Source of the DNA: JAYFRE01 sp034926235
Lineage (GTDB): Bacteria; Pseudomonadota; Alphaproteobacteria; Rhodospirillales; Magnetospirillaceae
Assembly (NCBI GenBank): GCA_034926235.1
Contig: JAYFRE010000100.1
Span: 1 to 27,437, forward strand
Reading direction: 5' to 3'
Length of the DNA stretch: 27,437 bases
Part shown: positions 8,521-16,541 of the stretch, in pieces
Layout of the letters: the number at the start of each line of letters is the position of its first letter
How positions within the stretch are numbered: position 1 is the stretch's first letter
Made by a program: the position numbers and the translations under genes
Notes under the pieces: model-generated
What the model was told of the DNA's origin: nothing
What the model saw: only the letters and a program-made list of their open reading frames with translations
The model's database searches: none

Positions 8521-10142
8521 GATGCCGGGTCCAACCCGCGCGTGATGGCGCGACGATCCTTGACCAGACCGATGACGGCGCCCAGGCGTTCAATCGTGAT
8601 CAGTTTTTTACCGGACAAGGTGTTTTCGCAGCCATCCTGGATCGGGGTGATGAAAAAATCGGCCGCCCGCCAGTTGGCAGTGAAACGGAAGGTTGGCGGC
8701 AGATATTCATCGCCCTGGATGGTTTCCGCGCAGACCGCGATCTGATAGGGCGGTCCCAGGCGCGGATCGCCTTTGCCTTTACGGGCTTCCTCGGCCAGCA
8801 ATTGTTCAAGCCGGATCGCGGCTTCGCGGATCGAGCTGCCGTGATAATCGAATTCATATTTGCCGACCGCGCCGCGAACGCCGCCGGCCAGGCTGTTATA
8901 GGCGACGGTTTCATAGGGGTGCAGCTCCGCCAGCATGGCGGCGTGATAGCTCCAGACGAAACCGCAGAGTGCTGCGAACGTCCAGGCCGGGGCGTTTCCC
9001 ATCCGCTGGGTGATAGCGGCATGGGCTGCCCGCAGTCCCAGCGCCGCCAGCACCGCGATCGGCGGCAGCAGGAAGGTGTAATGGCGCAACCCGTTATAAA
9101 GCGCCGGTTCCGCGATGACGGCGTGCGACAACGGCACGGCGACGGCCAGAATCACCGGCAGAAGCAGCAAGGCGCGCGACCGGTCGATCTTGTGCCGGAT
9201 GGCTGAAATCAGAATACCGGCGCTGCCCAGAACCAGGCCGACCAGGGTCAACTCGTTCAGGCGCACGGCAAGATAGGTGGGCAGGTACCAGCGCGGCGCG
9301 TCGGCAGCCTTCATGACCACGCCGTCCAGGCGCGTCCGCAAATCGATCGGGAAACGTGAAAAAGTTTCGATCGCCTTTAAGATGTTGGTGGGTGAGAACA
9401 CGGACCAGGGCCAGGCCACCGCCATGATGACCAGGGCCAGGATGCCTGCGGGCATCAGGCGGAGAACGCTGCCCTCAAGACGCTTCAGCGTGCCGCCGAC
9501 GCCGCCATCGGGATCAATGGCCGCAATAGCGATCAGCAGAACTAGTTCCAGTCCGGCATAGACGGCGACGATACGCAAGCCCAGCGCGCATCCCAGCGCA
9601 ACGCCCAGGCCGATGACGTGGCGCGTCGATGGCCGTGGCAGTTCGGGCGCGATGCAGACGCTGTAATAGGTCACCCAGATCATCGCTGCGGCGAAAGAGA
9701 TGTCCTTGGTTTCATTGAACAGCGGCCCCCACCAAGCCCCGGTCGTCGCCAGCAGCAGCACCGCGACGCATCCCCACAGGCTGGATGACAGCAGACGGGT
9801 CAGCCGCCAGACACCCCACATGCCGACCAGGCCGACGATCGCCGACAACAGGTGCCGCCACTCATAGGTCGGCAGCGCGATATGCGGTCCGCCGGCGGCG
9901 GCGATCAAATCGAACAGTCCGCCATAGAGATAGAGATTGCGGAAATGGAAGGCGCTGTCGTCTGCAAAGCCGCTGACATAGAAGCGCAGCAGTAATTCGC
10001 CGTAGATCTGCTGGACTTCCTCGTCGTTGGAGATGCCATAGCTCTGAAACGTCGTCAGAGCGATCGCAGCCAGCAGGATGAAAAGCGCTATCGCGGCCAG
10101 ACGTCCGGGGTCGGCGCGCAGGCGGTCCAAAAAGGGCGTCAT
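8517..10142 (-). CDS. Polytopic GT-C-type glycosyltransferase (ArnT/LgmB/FlmK-like role)
   Basis: A 541-residue integral membrane protein with about ten to twelve hydrophobic helices, the architecture of GT-C enzymes that take a sugar from a polyprenyl-phosphate carrier on the periplasmic side. After the first helix comes I-S-N-D-E-E (about residues 37-42), an acidic loop in the place of the catalytic D/E loop of GT39/GT83 proteins. A soluble C-terminal part of roughly 100 residues ends the protein. Overlaps of four bases join it to the GT2 gene upstream and the GtrA gene downstream. I infer transfer of a hexosamine to lipid A from the GT2, deacetylase and GtrA neighbours; the sequence alone supports only a GT-C-like transferase. 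Confidence 0.75.
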   Translation of the reverse strand: MTPFLDRLRADPGRLAAIALFILLAAIALTTFQSYGISNDEEVQQIYGELLLRFYVSGFADDSAFHFRNLYLYGGLFDLIAAAGGPHIALPTYEWRHLLSAIVGLVGMWGVWRLTRLLSSSLWGCVAVLLLATTGAWWGPLFNETKDISFAAAMIWVTYYSVCIAPELPRPSTRHVIGLGVALGCALGLRIVAVYAGLELVLLIAIAAIDPDGGVGGTLKRLEGSVLRLMPAGILALVIMAVAWPWSVFSPTNILKAIETFSRFPIDLRTRLDGVVMKAADAPRWYLPTYLAVRLNELTLVGLVLGSAGILISAIRHKIDRSRALLLLPVILAVAVPLSHAVIAEPALYNGLRHYTFLLPPIAVLAALGLRAAHAAITQRMGNAPAWTFAALCGFVWSYHAAMLAELHPYETVAYNSLAGGVRGAVGKYEFDYHGSSIREAAIRLEQLLAEEARKGKGDPRLGPPYQIAVCAETIQGDEYLPPTFRFTANWRAADFFITPIQDGCENTLSGKKLITIERLGAVIGLVKDRRAITRGLDPAS

Positions 10143-11170
10143 GCTGGATCCTCCGTCCGACCGGCGGCGGGGTCGCCGTCGAGACCGATGCTATCGGCGA
10201 CCAAATACATCGGACGCCTTTTCACCTCAAGAAATATCCGGCCGACATATTCGCCAAGGACGCCCAGCGAGATCAACTGAATGCCGCCCAGAAACAGGAT
10301 CGAAACCATCAGCGAGGCATAGCCCGGCAGGTCAATGCCGAAGATAAGCGTGCGGACCAGGAGCCACAAGCCGTAAGCGCCGGCCACACCGGCGATCATC
10401 GTCCCCAGCACCGACCATATCCGCAAGGGAACGGTGGAGAACGAGGTCACTCCGTCCCAGGCATAGCGGGTCAGGCTGAGGGGATTCCACGCGGAACGGC
10501 CGGCGGCGCGGTTGCCGACGTCGAAAGGCAGGCATTCCTGGCGGAATCCGACCCAACTGGTGATGCCTTTCATGAAACGGTTACGTTCGGGCAAGGCGAG
10601 GATGGCGTCGACGACGCGGCGGTCGAACAGGCGGAAATCGCCTGCGCCCTGGGGGATGCGCACCTCGGACATCATCTCGAACAAATGGTAATAGGTGCGA
10701 CTGGCCGCACGCCGGAGCCATGAATCGGTGGCGCGGTCGCGGCGCACGGCGATCACCATGTCAATCCCGTTCTGCCATCGCTGGACCATTTCGGGGATCG
10801 TCGCGGGGGGATGCTGCAGATCGGCGTCCATCAACACCACCGCATCGCCCCGCGCATGTTCGAGCCCGGCGGCGATACCCGCTTCCTTGCCGAAATTGCG
10901 GGCGAAGCGGAGGGCCTTGACACGCGGTTCAGTCATGCTCAACTGACGCGCGACGGCAAAGGTGGCGTCGCGGCTGCCGTCATCGACGAGGATGATCTCA
11001 TGCCGCGCCGTCAGCCCTTCGAGGACCGGGGTCAGCGCGGCGAGAAGCTTTTCCAGCCCGTCGGCCTCGTTGAAGCAGGGAATGACGACGGACAAAAGGC
11101 CGAGATGCCGTTCATCGGCGGTGTGCCGGGACGGTTGATTGGCTGAAGACAAAAATTGCGCGTGGCCCAT
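10139..11170 (-). CDS. Family 2 glycosyltransferase, GtrB/LgmA/FlmF2-like (polyprenyl-phosphate sugar synthase)
   Basis: Transfers a sugar from a nucleotide donor to undecaprenyl phosphate at the cytoplasmic face. The GT-A domain shows L-S-V-V-I-P-C-F-N-E, the donor-binding V-D-D-G-S at about 62-66 and the metal-binding D-A-D-L-Q-H at 115-120. Two C-terminal membrane helices follow (roughly 235-300), as in GtrB and DPM1-type enzymes. The open frame extends to 11302, but that would overlap the divergent deacetylase gene. I chose ATG 11170 (about 343 residues), with GGAG about twelve bases upstream; ATG 11203 is the alternative. Its stop overlaps the GT-C start by four bases. The donor is probably a UDP-HexNAc if the cassette interpretation is right. 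Confidence 0.88.
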   Translation of the reverse strand: MGHAQFLSSANQPSRHTADERHLGLLSVVIPCFNEADGLEKLLAALTPVLEGLTARHEIILVDDGSRDATFAVARQLSMTEPRVKALRFARNFGKEAGIAAGLEHARGDAVVLMDADLQHPPATIPEMVQRWQNGIDMVIAVRRDRATDSWLRRAASRTYYHLFEMMSEVRIPQGAGDFRLFDRRVVDAILALPERNRFMKGITSWVGFRQECLPFDVGNRAAGRSAWNPLSLTRYAWDGVTSFSTVPLRIWSVLGTMIAGVAGAYGLWLLVRTLIFGIDLPGYASLMVSILFLGGIQLISLGVLGEYVGRIFLEVKRRPMYLVADSIGLDGDPAAGRTEDPA

Positions 11171-11241
11171 CGTGGGGAACGTCTCCAATAGAATGCCGCG
11201 CATGATAATCGCGAATCTGTTCGCGGGGAAGGTGGGGAGAT

Positions 11242-12120
11242 ATGGCACACATCGTCGTCTGCGCTGATGATTATGGTATGTCCGAGGGGGTTTGCGACGC
11301 AATCGATACCTTGATCGCCGAGGGGCGCATTCATGCGACCAGCGCGATGACGGTTTTCCCGGAATGGCGGCAAAGGGCGGTGTCGCTCCGCGCGCTGGCC
11401 GACCGGGCGGGAGCGGATGTCGGTCTGCATCTGACCCTGACCGACCATGAACCCTTGTCGTCCCCGGCGCGTCTGACCCCTGGCGGGCTTTTGCCGAAAC
11501 TGACCGGTCTGCTTCAAAACGCCATGCTGCGGCGATTGCCGAAAGCCGATATCGCCCTTGAGATCAAAACGCAGTTGGACGCTTTCGAGGATGCTTTCGG
11601 TGCTGCCCCCGCTTTTGTCGATGGCCATCAGCATGTCCACATCCTGCCCGGCATACGCGATCTTTTGATCGAAGAGATCAGGGCGCGCTATGGCCAGGAT
11701 TGCGCAATGCGTGTCACGGTCGAACCGCTGGGCGCGATCATCCGCCGCGGCGTCGCCCCGGTAAAGGCGATGATTCTGAATGCGCTCGGCTTGCGGCATG
11801 CGCGTATGACCCGCACGGCTGGCCTGGCCTGCAATGACAGCTTCCGCGGGGCCTATGATTTCGATGTCGGGCCGGGCTATGGCTCTCTGTTCCGGCGTTT
11901 TCTCGACGATGTGGGGAACGATCCCCATTGTCCCTTGATTTTCTGCCACCCCGGCCATGCCGATGCGGTGCTGCGGTCCCGCTCAGGGCTGGCGGAAACG
12001 CGCGAGCATGAATTCGCCTATCTGGCTTCGTCTTCCTATATCGAGGATTGCGCCCGGGCCGGACGCATGGCGGCCCGGCCCAGCGACGTTCTGACGCGAA
12101 TAGAGGGCAAAATCCGCTGA
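11242..12120 (+). CDS. ChbG/HpnK (YdjC) family carbohydrate deacetylase, NaxD/LgmC-like role
   Basis: A 292-residue metal-dependent N-deacetylase. The YdjC-fold metal motif A-D-D-Y-G is at residues 8-12, G-L-H-L-T-L-T (H63) at about 61-67, and D-G-H-Q-H-V-H at 127-133. Family members remove acetyl groups from N-acetylhexosamines: ChbG acts on chitobiose, HpnK is linked to hopanoid loci, and NaxD of Francisella deacetylates undecaprenyl-phosphate-GalNAc before transfer to lipid A. The divergent GT2/GT-C/GtrA set favours the NaxD-like role over ChbG, and no hopanoid genes are present here to support HpnK. A GGGGAG sequence precedes the ATG. About 70 bp separates it from the GT2 start. Confidence 0.88.
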   Translation: MAHIVVCADDYGMSEGVCDAIDTLIAEGRIHATSAMTVFPEWRQRAVSLRALADRAGADVGLHLTLTDHEPLSSPARLTPGGLLPKLTGLLQNAMLRRLPKADIALEIKTQLDAFEDAFGAAPAFVDGHQHVHILPGIRDLLIEEIRARYGQDCAMRVTVEPLGAIIRRGVAPVKAMILNALGLRHARMTRTAGLACNDSFRGAYDFDVGPGYGSLFRRFLDDVGNDPHCPLIFCHPGHADAVLRSRSGLAETREHEFAYLASSSYIEDCARAGRMAARPSDVLTRIEGKIR

Positions 12121-12127
12121 AAACCCG

Positions 12128-12145
12128 CCCGCCTATGACGGCGGG
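12128..12145 (-). terminator. Hairpin at the convergent ends of the deacetylase and AEC permease genes
   Basis: CCCGCC (12128-12133), loop TATGAC, GGCGGG (12140-12145). Read on the minus strand it is followed by CGGG and four Us, so it probably ends AEC permease mRNA. It overlaps that gene's stop codon. Confidence 0.55.
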
Positions 12146-13086
12146 AGGGTGTGCAGATAGAACAAGGCGGGCAGGGTGGCGATCACCAGCAATTGGGAAA
12201 TGATGATGGCGATGGAGGATTCCGTCTCGAAAAACCCGTAGCGCGCGCCAAAGACATAGACCAGAACGCCGACCGGCATCGACGCCATGATCAGGGCGCT
12301 CATGAACCAGACATTGCCGAAATTGAAGCCGACGAACGGGATCATGATCAGGAAGGTCACCAGGGGAAACAGGATCGTCTTCAGCAGCACGACGACGGAT
12401 ACGACCTTCGCCGTTTTCGTGAGTTCGCCTGTGCGCAGCCTGATCTTGGAAAGACCGAGCCCCATGGCGAAAAGGGCGGTGGGGCCAGCGGCCGCGCCCA
12501 GCATGCGTGCGAAACTGGCCAGCATGTCGGGCAAGGGGATGCGGAAAAACGAAAAACCGAGGCCGGCCAGGACTGCGAGCGTCAGGGGATTGCTGAAGGC
12601 CACGGTAAAGGCCCGGGTTCCCATGGACAGCAACCCGCGTCTTTTGCCATCGGCGAGATCATAGGTCAGGATCACGGCGACGAGGACGGGAATATTATGC
12701 ATCACCCAGATCAGTGAAGCGGCAGGGGCGGCTTCATGCCCCAGAACGGCGGTGATCAGGGGGATACCCATATAGCCTGTGTTGCCGAAGCTGGCACCCA
12801 TGGCGACGATGGAGGAGCCGGGACCGTTTATGCCGACGAGACGTGCGGCGAACAGACCGCAGATATAGATCACGACGACGCCGGCCAGGGCCGCCACAAT
12901 ATAGAAGCCGTTCATCAATTCGGATGGGTCGGTTCCGGCGATGGCAAGGAACAGATAGGCCGGAAAGGCGATATAAAGGGCGTAATCATTGATCAGCCTT
13001 TCCGCTTCCGATGAGTAACGGTTCTTGAGCCCGAAGACGAGCCCGATGAAAATGGCCAAGAAAACCGGCGCTATGGCCAGAAACAT
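12133..13086 (-). CDS. AEC (auxin efflux carrier) family permease
   Basis: A 317-residue inner-membrane carrier with about ten helices and the family's features: an N-terminal F-L-A-I-F-I-G-L-V-F-G segment, G-N-T-G-Y-M-G-I-P-L (about 105-114) and late M-P-V-G-V-L-V-Y. Bacterial members move malonate, malate or related organic acids; the substrate cannot be read here. GAGAGGA lies a few bases before ATG 13086. It is on the same strand as the glt/aminotransferase operon but is separated from it by about 200 bp with a strong hairpin, so it is probably transcribed independently. Confidence 0.88.
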   Translation of the reverse strand: MFLAIAPVFLAIFIGLVFGLKNRYSSEAERLINDYALYIAFPAYLFLAIAGTDPSELMNGFYIVAALAGVVVIYICGLFAARLVGINGPGSSIVAMGASFGNTGYMGIPLITAVLGHEAAPAASLIWVMHNIPVLVAVILTYDLADGKRRGLLSMGTRAFTVAFSNPLTLAVLAGLGFSFFRIPLPDMLASFARMLGAAAGPTALFAMGLGLSKIRLRTGELTKTAKVVSVVVLLKTILFPLVTFLIMIPFVGFNFGNVWFMSALIMASMPVGVLVYVFGARYGFFETESSIAIIISQLLVIATLPALFYLHTLPPS

Positions 13087-13226
13087 GGAATCCTCTCGTT
13101 CAAAATCAGACAGTCATGGCGCACGTCACATCCGTCGCCGTCCTGCCGCCGGCGTGCGCTCTTTTATCGCGTGATGTTTTACGCGATCCCGGTCGATTCC
13201 GTCTATATCGGCGCTGGGGAGAAGAC

Positions 13227-13268
13227 AAGGCCGGCTCCGGCGCGCCTCACTGCGCCGGCGCCGGCCTT
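13227..13268 (-). terminator. Long GC-rich hairpin downstream of the D-amino acid aminotransferase
   Basis: AAGGCCGG (13227-13234) pairs with CCGGCCTT (13261-13268), and inside it CCGGCGC (13237-13243) pairs with GCGCCGG (13252-13258), with 2-base internal mismatches and an 8-base loop. It lies 18 bases after the gene's stop on the minus strand. There is no clear U-run, but it is the best candidate for the end of the glt-dat operon. Confidence 0.55.
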
Positions 13269-13285
13269 TCCGATCGGTAACGCCT

Positions 13286-14137
13286 CTAGCGTGATGCGCG
13301 GGCGAAATCGAAATAGATGTCGCGCAGCCGCTTGGTCAGCGGACCCGGCACACCCGCGCCGATCGGCGCGCCGTCGATCATCACCACCGGAGTGACGAAG
13401 GACGAGGCCGAGGTGTAGAAGGCTTCCGCCGCGTCCAAGGCTTCGGCCACGGTGAACAGCCGTTCTTCGACGCGGATGTTCTTTTCGGCGGCCAGGGCCA
13501 GGAGCGCTTTGCGGGTGCAGCCCGGCAACAAAGCGTGGGAATTGGGCCGGGCGATCAGCACATCGTTCTTGGTGATGATGAAGACGGAAGACGAGCCGCC
13601 CTCGGTCACATAACCGTCCTCGACCATCCAGGCTTCCTGGCAGCCGGCTTCGTGCGCCGCCTGCTTGGCCAGAACCTGGGCCAGCAACGCGATGCTTTTG
13701 ATGTCGCGCCGGGCCCAGCGGATGTCCTCCAGCGTCTTCACCTTGATGCCGGTTTTGGCGGCGGGCGAATCGCTGATGTTCTTGGTCTGGACGAACATCA
13801 GCAAGGTCGGCTCGACGATGTCGGGGAAGTGGAAATCGCGCGGCGCGGCGCCGCGGGTCACCTGCATATAGACGATGCCTTCCTTAAGGCCGTTGCGGGC
13901 GATCAGCTCCTTTTCGATTTCCTCGATCCGGTCCAGCGTTTCGGGCAACGCCAGGGCGATTTCGCCCACCGAGCGTTGAAAACGCTCCAGATGGGACCGG
14001 TTATCGACCAGATGGCCGTCCAGGACCGCCGACACTTCATAGATGCCGTCGGCGAACAGGAAGCCGCGATCGAGGACCGATATCCGGGCCTGGTCGAGCG
14101 GCAGGAATTCTCCATTCAGGTAAGCGATAGAAGACAT
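13286..14137 (-). CDS. D-amino acid aminotransferase (class IV PLP enzyme, D-alanine transaminase type)
   Basis: Cytoplasmic PLP enzyme, 283 residues, the standard length. It interconverts D-amino acids and 2-oxo acids, typically D-alanine plus 2-oxoglutarate to pyruvate plus D-glutamate. The fold-type IV signature is clear: M-S-S-I-A-Y-L-N-G-E-F, the D-R-G-F-L-F-A-D-G-I-Y-E motif near residues 23-34, catalytic lysine K147 in R-R-D-I-K-S-I, and the cofactor loop E-G-G-S-S-S. The frame opens from a TTG at 14170 that overlaps the gltL stop, but ATG 14137 matches the family start. A branched-chain or aminodeoxychorismate enzyme is possible but less likely in this D-glutamate context. It is the last gene of the LysR-gltIJKL operon. 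Confidence 0.88.
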   Translation of the reverse strand: MSSIAYLNGEFLPLDQARISVLDRGFLFADGIYEVSAVLDGHLVDNRSHLERFQRSVGEIALALPETLDRIEEIEKELIARNGLKEGIVYMQVTRGAAPRDFHFPDIVEPTLLMFVQTKNISDSPAAKTGIKVKTLEDIRWARRDIKSIALLAQVLAKQAAHEAGCQEAWMVEDGYVTEGGSSSVFIITKNDVLIARPNSHALLPGCTRKALLALAAEKNIRVEERLFTVAEALDAAEAFYTSASSFVTPVVMIDGAPIGAGVPGPLTKRLRDIYFDFARASR

Positions 14138-14166
14138 GATAGGGGTGTCCTGGTTTTCGTCGTCAA

Positions 14167-14910
14167 TCAATGGGTAAGGATCTTGGACAGGAAGGTCTGG
14201 GCGCGGTCGCTGTGCGGTTTGCCGAAGAAATCTTCCTTGGGTACATCCTCGACGATCTCGCCATTGTCCATGAAAATCACACGGTCGGCCACCTGACGGG
14301 CAAATCCCATTTCATGGGTGACCACCATCATGGTCATGCCGTCCTGGGCCAGTTCGATCATCACGTCCAGCACTTCCTTGATCATTTCCGGGTCTAAAGC
14401 CGATGTCGGCTCGTCGAAGAGCATCGCCACCGGGTCCATGGCCAGGGCGCGGGCGATGGCGACGCGCTGCTGCTGGCCGCCGGAAAGCTGGCCGGGGCGT
14501 TTCTCAGCCTGTTCCTTGAGCCCGACGCGCTCCAGCAGCGGCAGGCTTTTGGCCATCGCCTCCTCATGGCTGCGTCCCAGCACCTTTTCCTGAGCCAGGC
14601 ACAGATTTTCGGTGATCTTGAGATGCGGAAACAGCTCGAAATGCTGGAACACCATGCCCACCCGGGCGCGCAGCCGGTTCAGGTCGATCTTGGGGTCCGA
14701 CAGGTTGACGCCATCGACGATGATCCGTCCGCTTTGGAACGGGGCCAACGCGTTGACGCACTGGATCAGCGTCGATTTTCCCGAACCCGAAGGGCCGCAG
14801 ACCACCACCACTTCGCCTTTGCGGACCTTGGTGGTGCAGTCCTTCAGAACCTGGAAGCTGCCGTAGAATTTATTGACCAGGGTAATGTCGATCATGGATG
14901 GAACGGACAT
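14167..14910 (-). CDS. gltL: GltL-like ATP-binding subunit of a glutamate/aspartate ABC importer
   Basis: ATPase of a polar amino acid importer, 247 residues. Walker A G-P-S-G-S-G-K-S-T at 39-47, signature L-S-G-G-Q at 142-146 and Walker B A-M-L-F-D-E at 162-167 are intact, followed by the switch histidine in V-V-T-H-E-M-G-F-A. Stretches such as G-M-V-F-Q-H-F-E-L-F-P-H-L and S-D-R-A-Q-T-F-L closely resemble E. coli GltL. The ATG at 14910 has AAGAGAG eight bases upstream; an internal ATG five codons later is also possible. It follows gltK by 11 bases and ends next to the aminotransferase gene. Confidence 0.93.
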   Translation of the reverse strand: MSVPSMIDITLVNKFYGSFQVLKDCTTKVRKGEVVVVCGPSGSGKSTLIQCVNALAPFQSGRIIVDGVNLSDPKIDLNRLRARVGMVFQHFELFPHLKITENLCLAQEKVLGRSHEEAMAKSLPLLERVGLKEQAEKRPGQLSGGQQQRVAIARALAMDPVAMLFDEPTSALDPEMIKEVLDVMIELAQDGMTMMVVTHEMGFARQVADRVIFMDNGEIVEDVPKEDFFGKPHSDRAQTFLSKILTH

Positions 14911-14921
14911 GAGGCACTCTC

Positions 14922-15614
14922 TTATCGGGCGTATTCGTTGCGGCGCTGAAGATGGCGGACCAGCATCGAGGCCAGGACGGACATGACGAAATAGACCAGG
15001 GCGACGAACAGATACATCTCCACCAGGCGGCCGTCGCGCTGCGCGACTTTATCTGCCGCGCCCAGGAAGTCGGTGATCGACACCACATAGACCAGCGAGG
15101 TGTCCTGGAACAGGACGATGGTCTGGGTCAGAAGAAGCGGGATCATGTTACGGAAAGCCTGGGGCAGGACGACATAGCGCATCGCCTGCGGATAGCTGAG
15201 GCCCACGGCGCGGGCGGCGGCCAATTGGCCGCGCGGGATCGACTGGATGCCGGCGCGCATGATCTCGCTGAAATAGACTGCCTCGACCATGGTGAAGGTG
15301 ATCAGGGCCGAAGAAAACGCGCCGACGGCGATGGGGCGTTCGGTTCCCATGATCCACTGGCCGAGATAAGGGACCAGGAAATAGAACCAGAAGATCAGCA
15401 GCACCAGCGGCAGCGAGCGGATGAGTTCGACATAGCCGGTGACCAGCTTGGGCAGCACAGGGATCGGCGACAGGCGGATGACCGCCAGGATGGTGCCGAT
15501 GATCCCCGCCAAAAGGGTGGCGAGAAAGGTCAGCCACAGGGTAAAGCCCATCCCGTCGACCAAAAGATAGCGCAGGGAGCGCTGGATGACGTCGAAATCG
15601 AAATCAGAAAACAT
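14922..15614 (-). CDS. gltK: GltK-like permease of a glutamate/aspartate ABC importer
   Basis: Inner-membrane permease, 230 residues with about five helices. The HAAP-type permease motif is clear: Y-F-S-E-I-M-R-A-G-I-Q-S-I-P-R-G-Q, followed by A-A-R-A-V-G-L-S-Y-P-Q and L-P-Q-A-F-R-N-M-I-P-L-L-L. Late V-L-F-Q-D-T-S-L-V-Y-V strongly resembles E. coli GltK. It lies 17 bases after gltJ and 11 bases before gltL on the same strand, so the three form a compact transporter unit. Confidence 0.92.
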   Translation of the reverse strand: MFSDFDFDVIQRSLRYLLVDGMGFTLWLTFLATLLAGIIGTILAVIRLSPIPVLPKLVTGYVELIRSLPLVLLIFWFYFLVPYLGQWIMGTERPIAVGAFSSALITFTMVEAVYFSEIMRAGIQSIPRGQLAAARAVGLSYPQAMRYVVLPQAFRNMIPLLLTQTIVLFQDTSLVYVVSITDFLGAADKVAQRDGRLVEMYLFVALVYFVMSVLASMLVRHLQRRNEYAR

Positions 15615-15631
15615 GGCGTATCCTCCTCCCG

Positions 15632-16351
15632 TCAGCGGCTGGCAAGAGACACGCGGCGTTCCAGCATGCGCATCGTGACGACCACCACCAAATTGATCGC
15701 CATGTAAAGGATGGTGGCGGCGGTGAATGCCTCGAAGATCTGGAACGAAAATTCCTGCATGGCGCGGGCTTGGGCCGTCAGTTCCATCAATCCGATGGTC
15801 AGGGCCACCGAGGTGTTCTTGATGGTGTTCAAAAATTCCGAGGTCAGCGGCGGCAGAATGATCCGATAGGCCGCCGGCAGCAGCACATAACGATAGGTCT
15901 GGGGCAAGGTCAGGCCCAGCGCCTTACCCGCCAAGGCCTGGCCGCGCGGCAGCGCCGAAATGCCGGCGCGCACCTGTTCGGCGACGCGCGACGAGGTGAA
16001 AAGACCGAGCCCGACGGACGCCGAATAGAAGGATGCGCCGGGCGATTGCTTCAGCCACAGGCCCAGGGATGCGGGCACCAGTTCCGGCAGCACGAAGTAC
16101 CACAGGAACAATTGAACCAGGAGCGGGATATTGCGGAATAGTTCGACGTAAGCGGCGGCCAGAATTTGCAATGGCCGGTAGGGCAGCGTCCGGGCGATCC
16201 CGACGAAAGATCCCACCACCAGTCCCAGCACCCAGGCGGTGAGCGAGGTCATGATCGTCCACCAGAGACCGGACAGCAGCAGGTCCATATAGGTGCCTGT
16301 CCCCAGGGGAGACGGCTCCCAGAAAATCTGCCAGTTCCAATGATAGTTCAT
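15632..16351 (-). CDS. gltJ: GltJ-like permease of a glutamate/aspartate ABC importer
   Basis: Inner-membrane permease, 239 residues from ATG 16351, with an AAGAAG-type ribosome site directly upstream. The start M-N-Y-H-W-N-W-Q-I-F resembles E. coli GltJ, as do W-W-T-I-M-T-S-L in the first helix, E-L-F-R-N-I-P-L-L-V-Q and R-A-G-I-S-A-L-P-R-G-Q. The frame continues upstream to 16423, but the extra residues are not family-like. It is separated from gltI by 190 bases that hold two small hairpins, the usual arrangement when the binding protein is made in excess over the permeases. Confidence 0.92.
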   Translation of the reverse strand: MNYHWNWQIFWEPSPLGTGTYMDLLLSGLWWTIMTSLTAWVLGLVVGSFVGIARTLPYRPLQILAAAYVELFRNIPLLVQLFLWYFVLPELVPASLGLWLKQSPGASFYSASVGLGLFTSSRVAEQVRAGISALPRGQALAGKALGLTLPQTYRYVLLPAAYRIILPPLTSEFLNTIKNTSVALTIGLMELTAQARAMQEFSFQIFEAFTAATILYMAINLVVVVTMRMLERRVSLASR

Positions 16352-16453
16352 ACTTCTTTTTCCCCTGGAGCGGCTGCATTCGCGTGCGCCGTCCGGATAG
16401 TGTCGTCTCTCTTCGCCCGGCACGGGGAGGAAGGCCGGCGTCCTCGCGGCGGG

Positions 16454-16509
16454 GTTCCGTCTCGGAACGGGCCCACCGCGAAGGTTCCCCAGGGATTAAG
16501 CGCCTGGGG
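16454..16509 (-). promoter_or_regulatory. Two hairpins in the gltI-gltJ gap
   Basis: CCCCAGG (16487-16493) pairs with CCTGGGG (16503-16509) around a 9-base loop, and GTTCCG (16454-16459) pairs with CGGAAC (16463-16468) around TCT. Neither is followed by a clear U-run on the minus strand. They may protect the 3' end of gltI mRNA or partly stop transcription, which is inference. Confidence 0.45.
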
Positions 16510-16541
16510 ACGCCGCCATTGCGTGGTGTGATGTCGCGCGT

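Noticed and set aside
11032..11958. 308-codon minus-strand frame across the GT2 5' end and the deacetylase gene
   Set aside because: It overlaps two well-supported genes and shows no recognisable domain.
11242..12120. The deacetylase as part of a hopanoid cluster (HpnK)
   Set aside because: No squalene or hopene genes are present in the window; the GT2/GT-C/GtrA neighbours suggest a polyprenyl-phosphate-sugar role.
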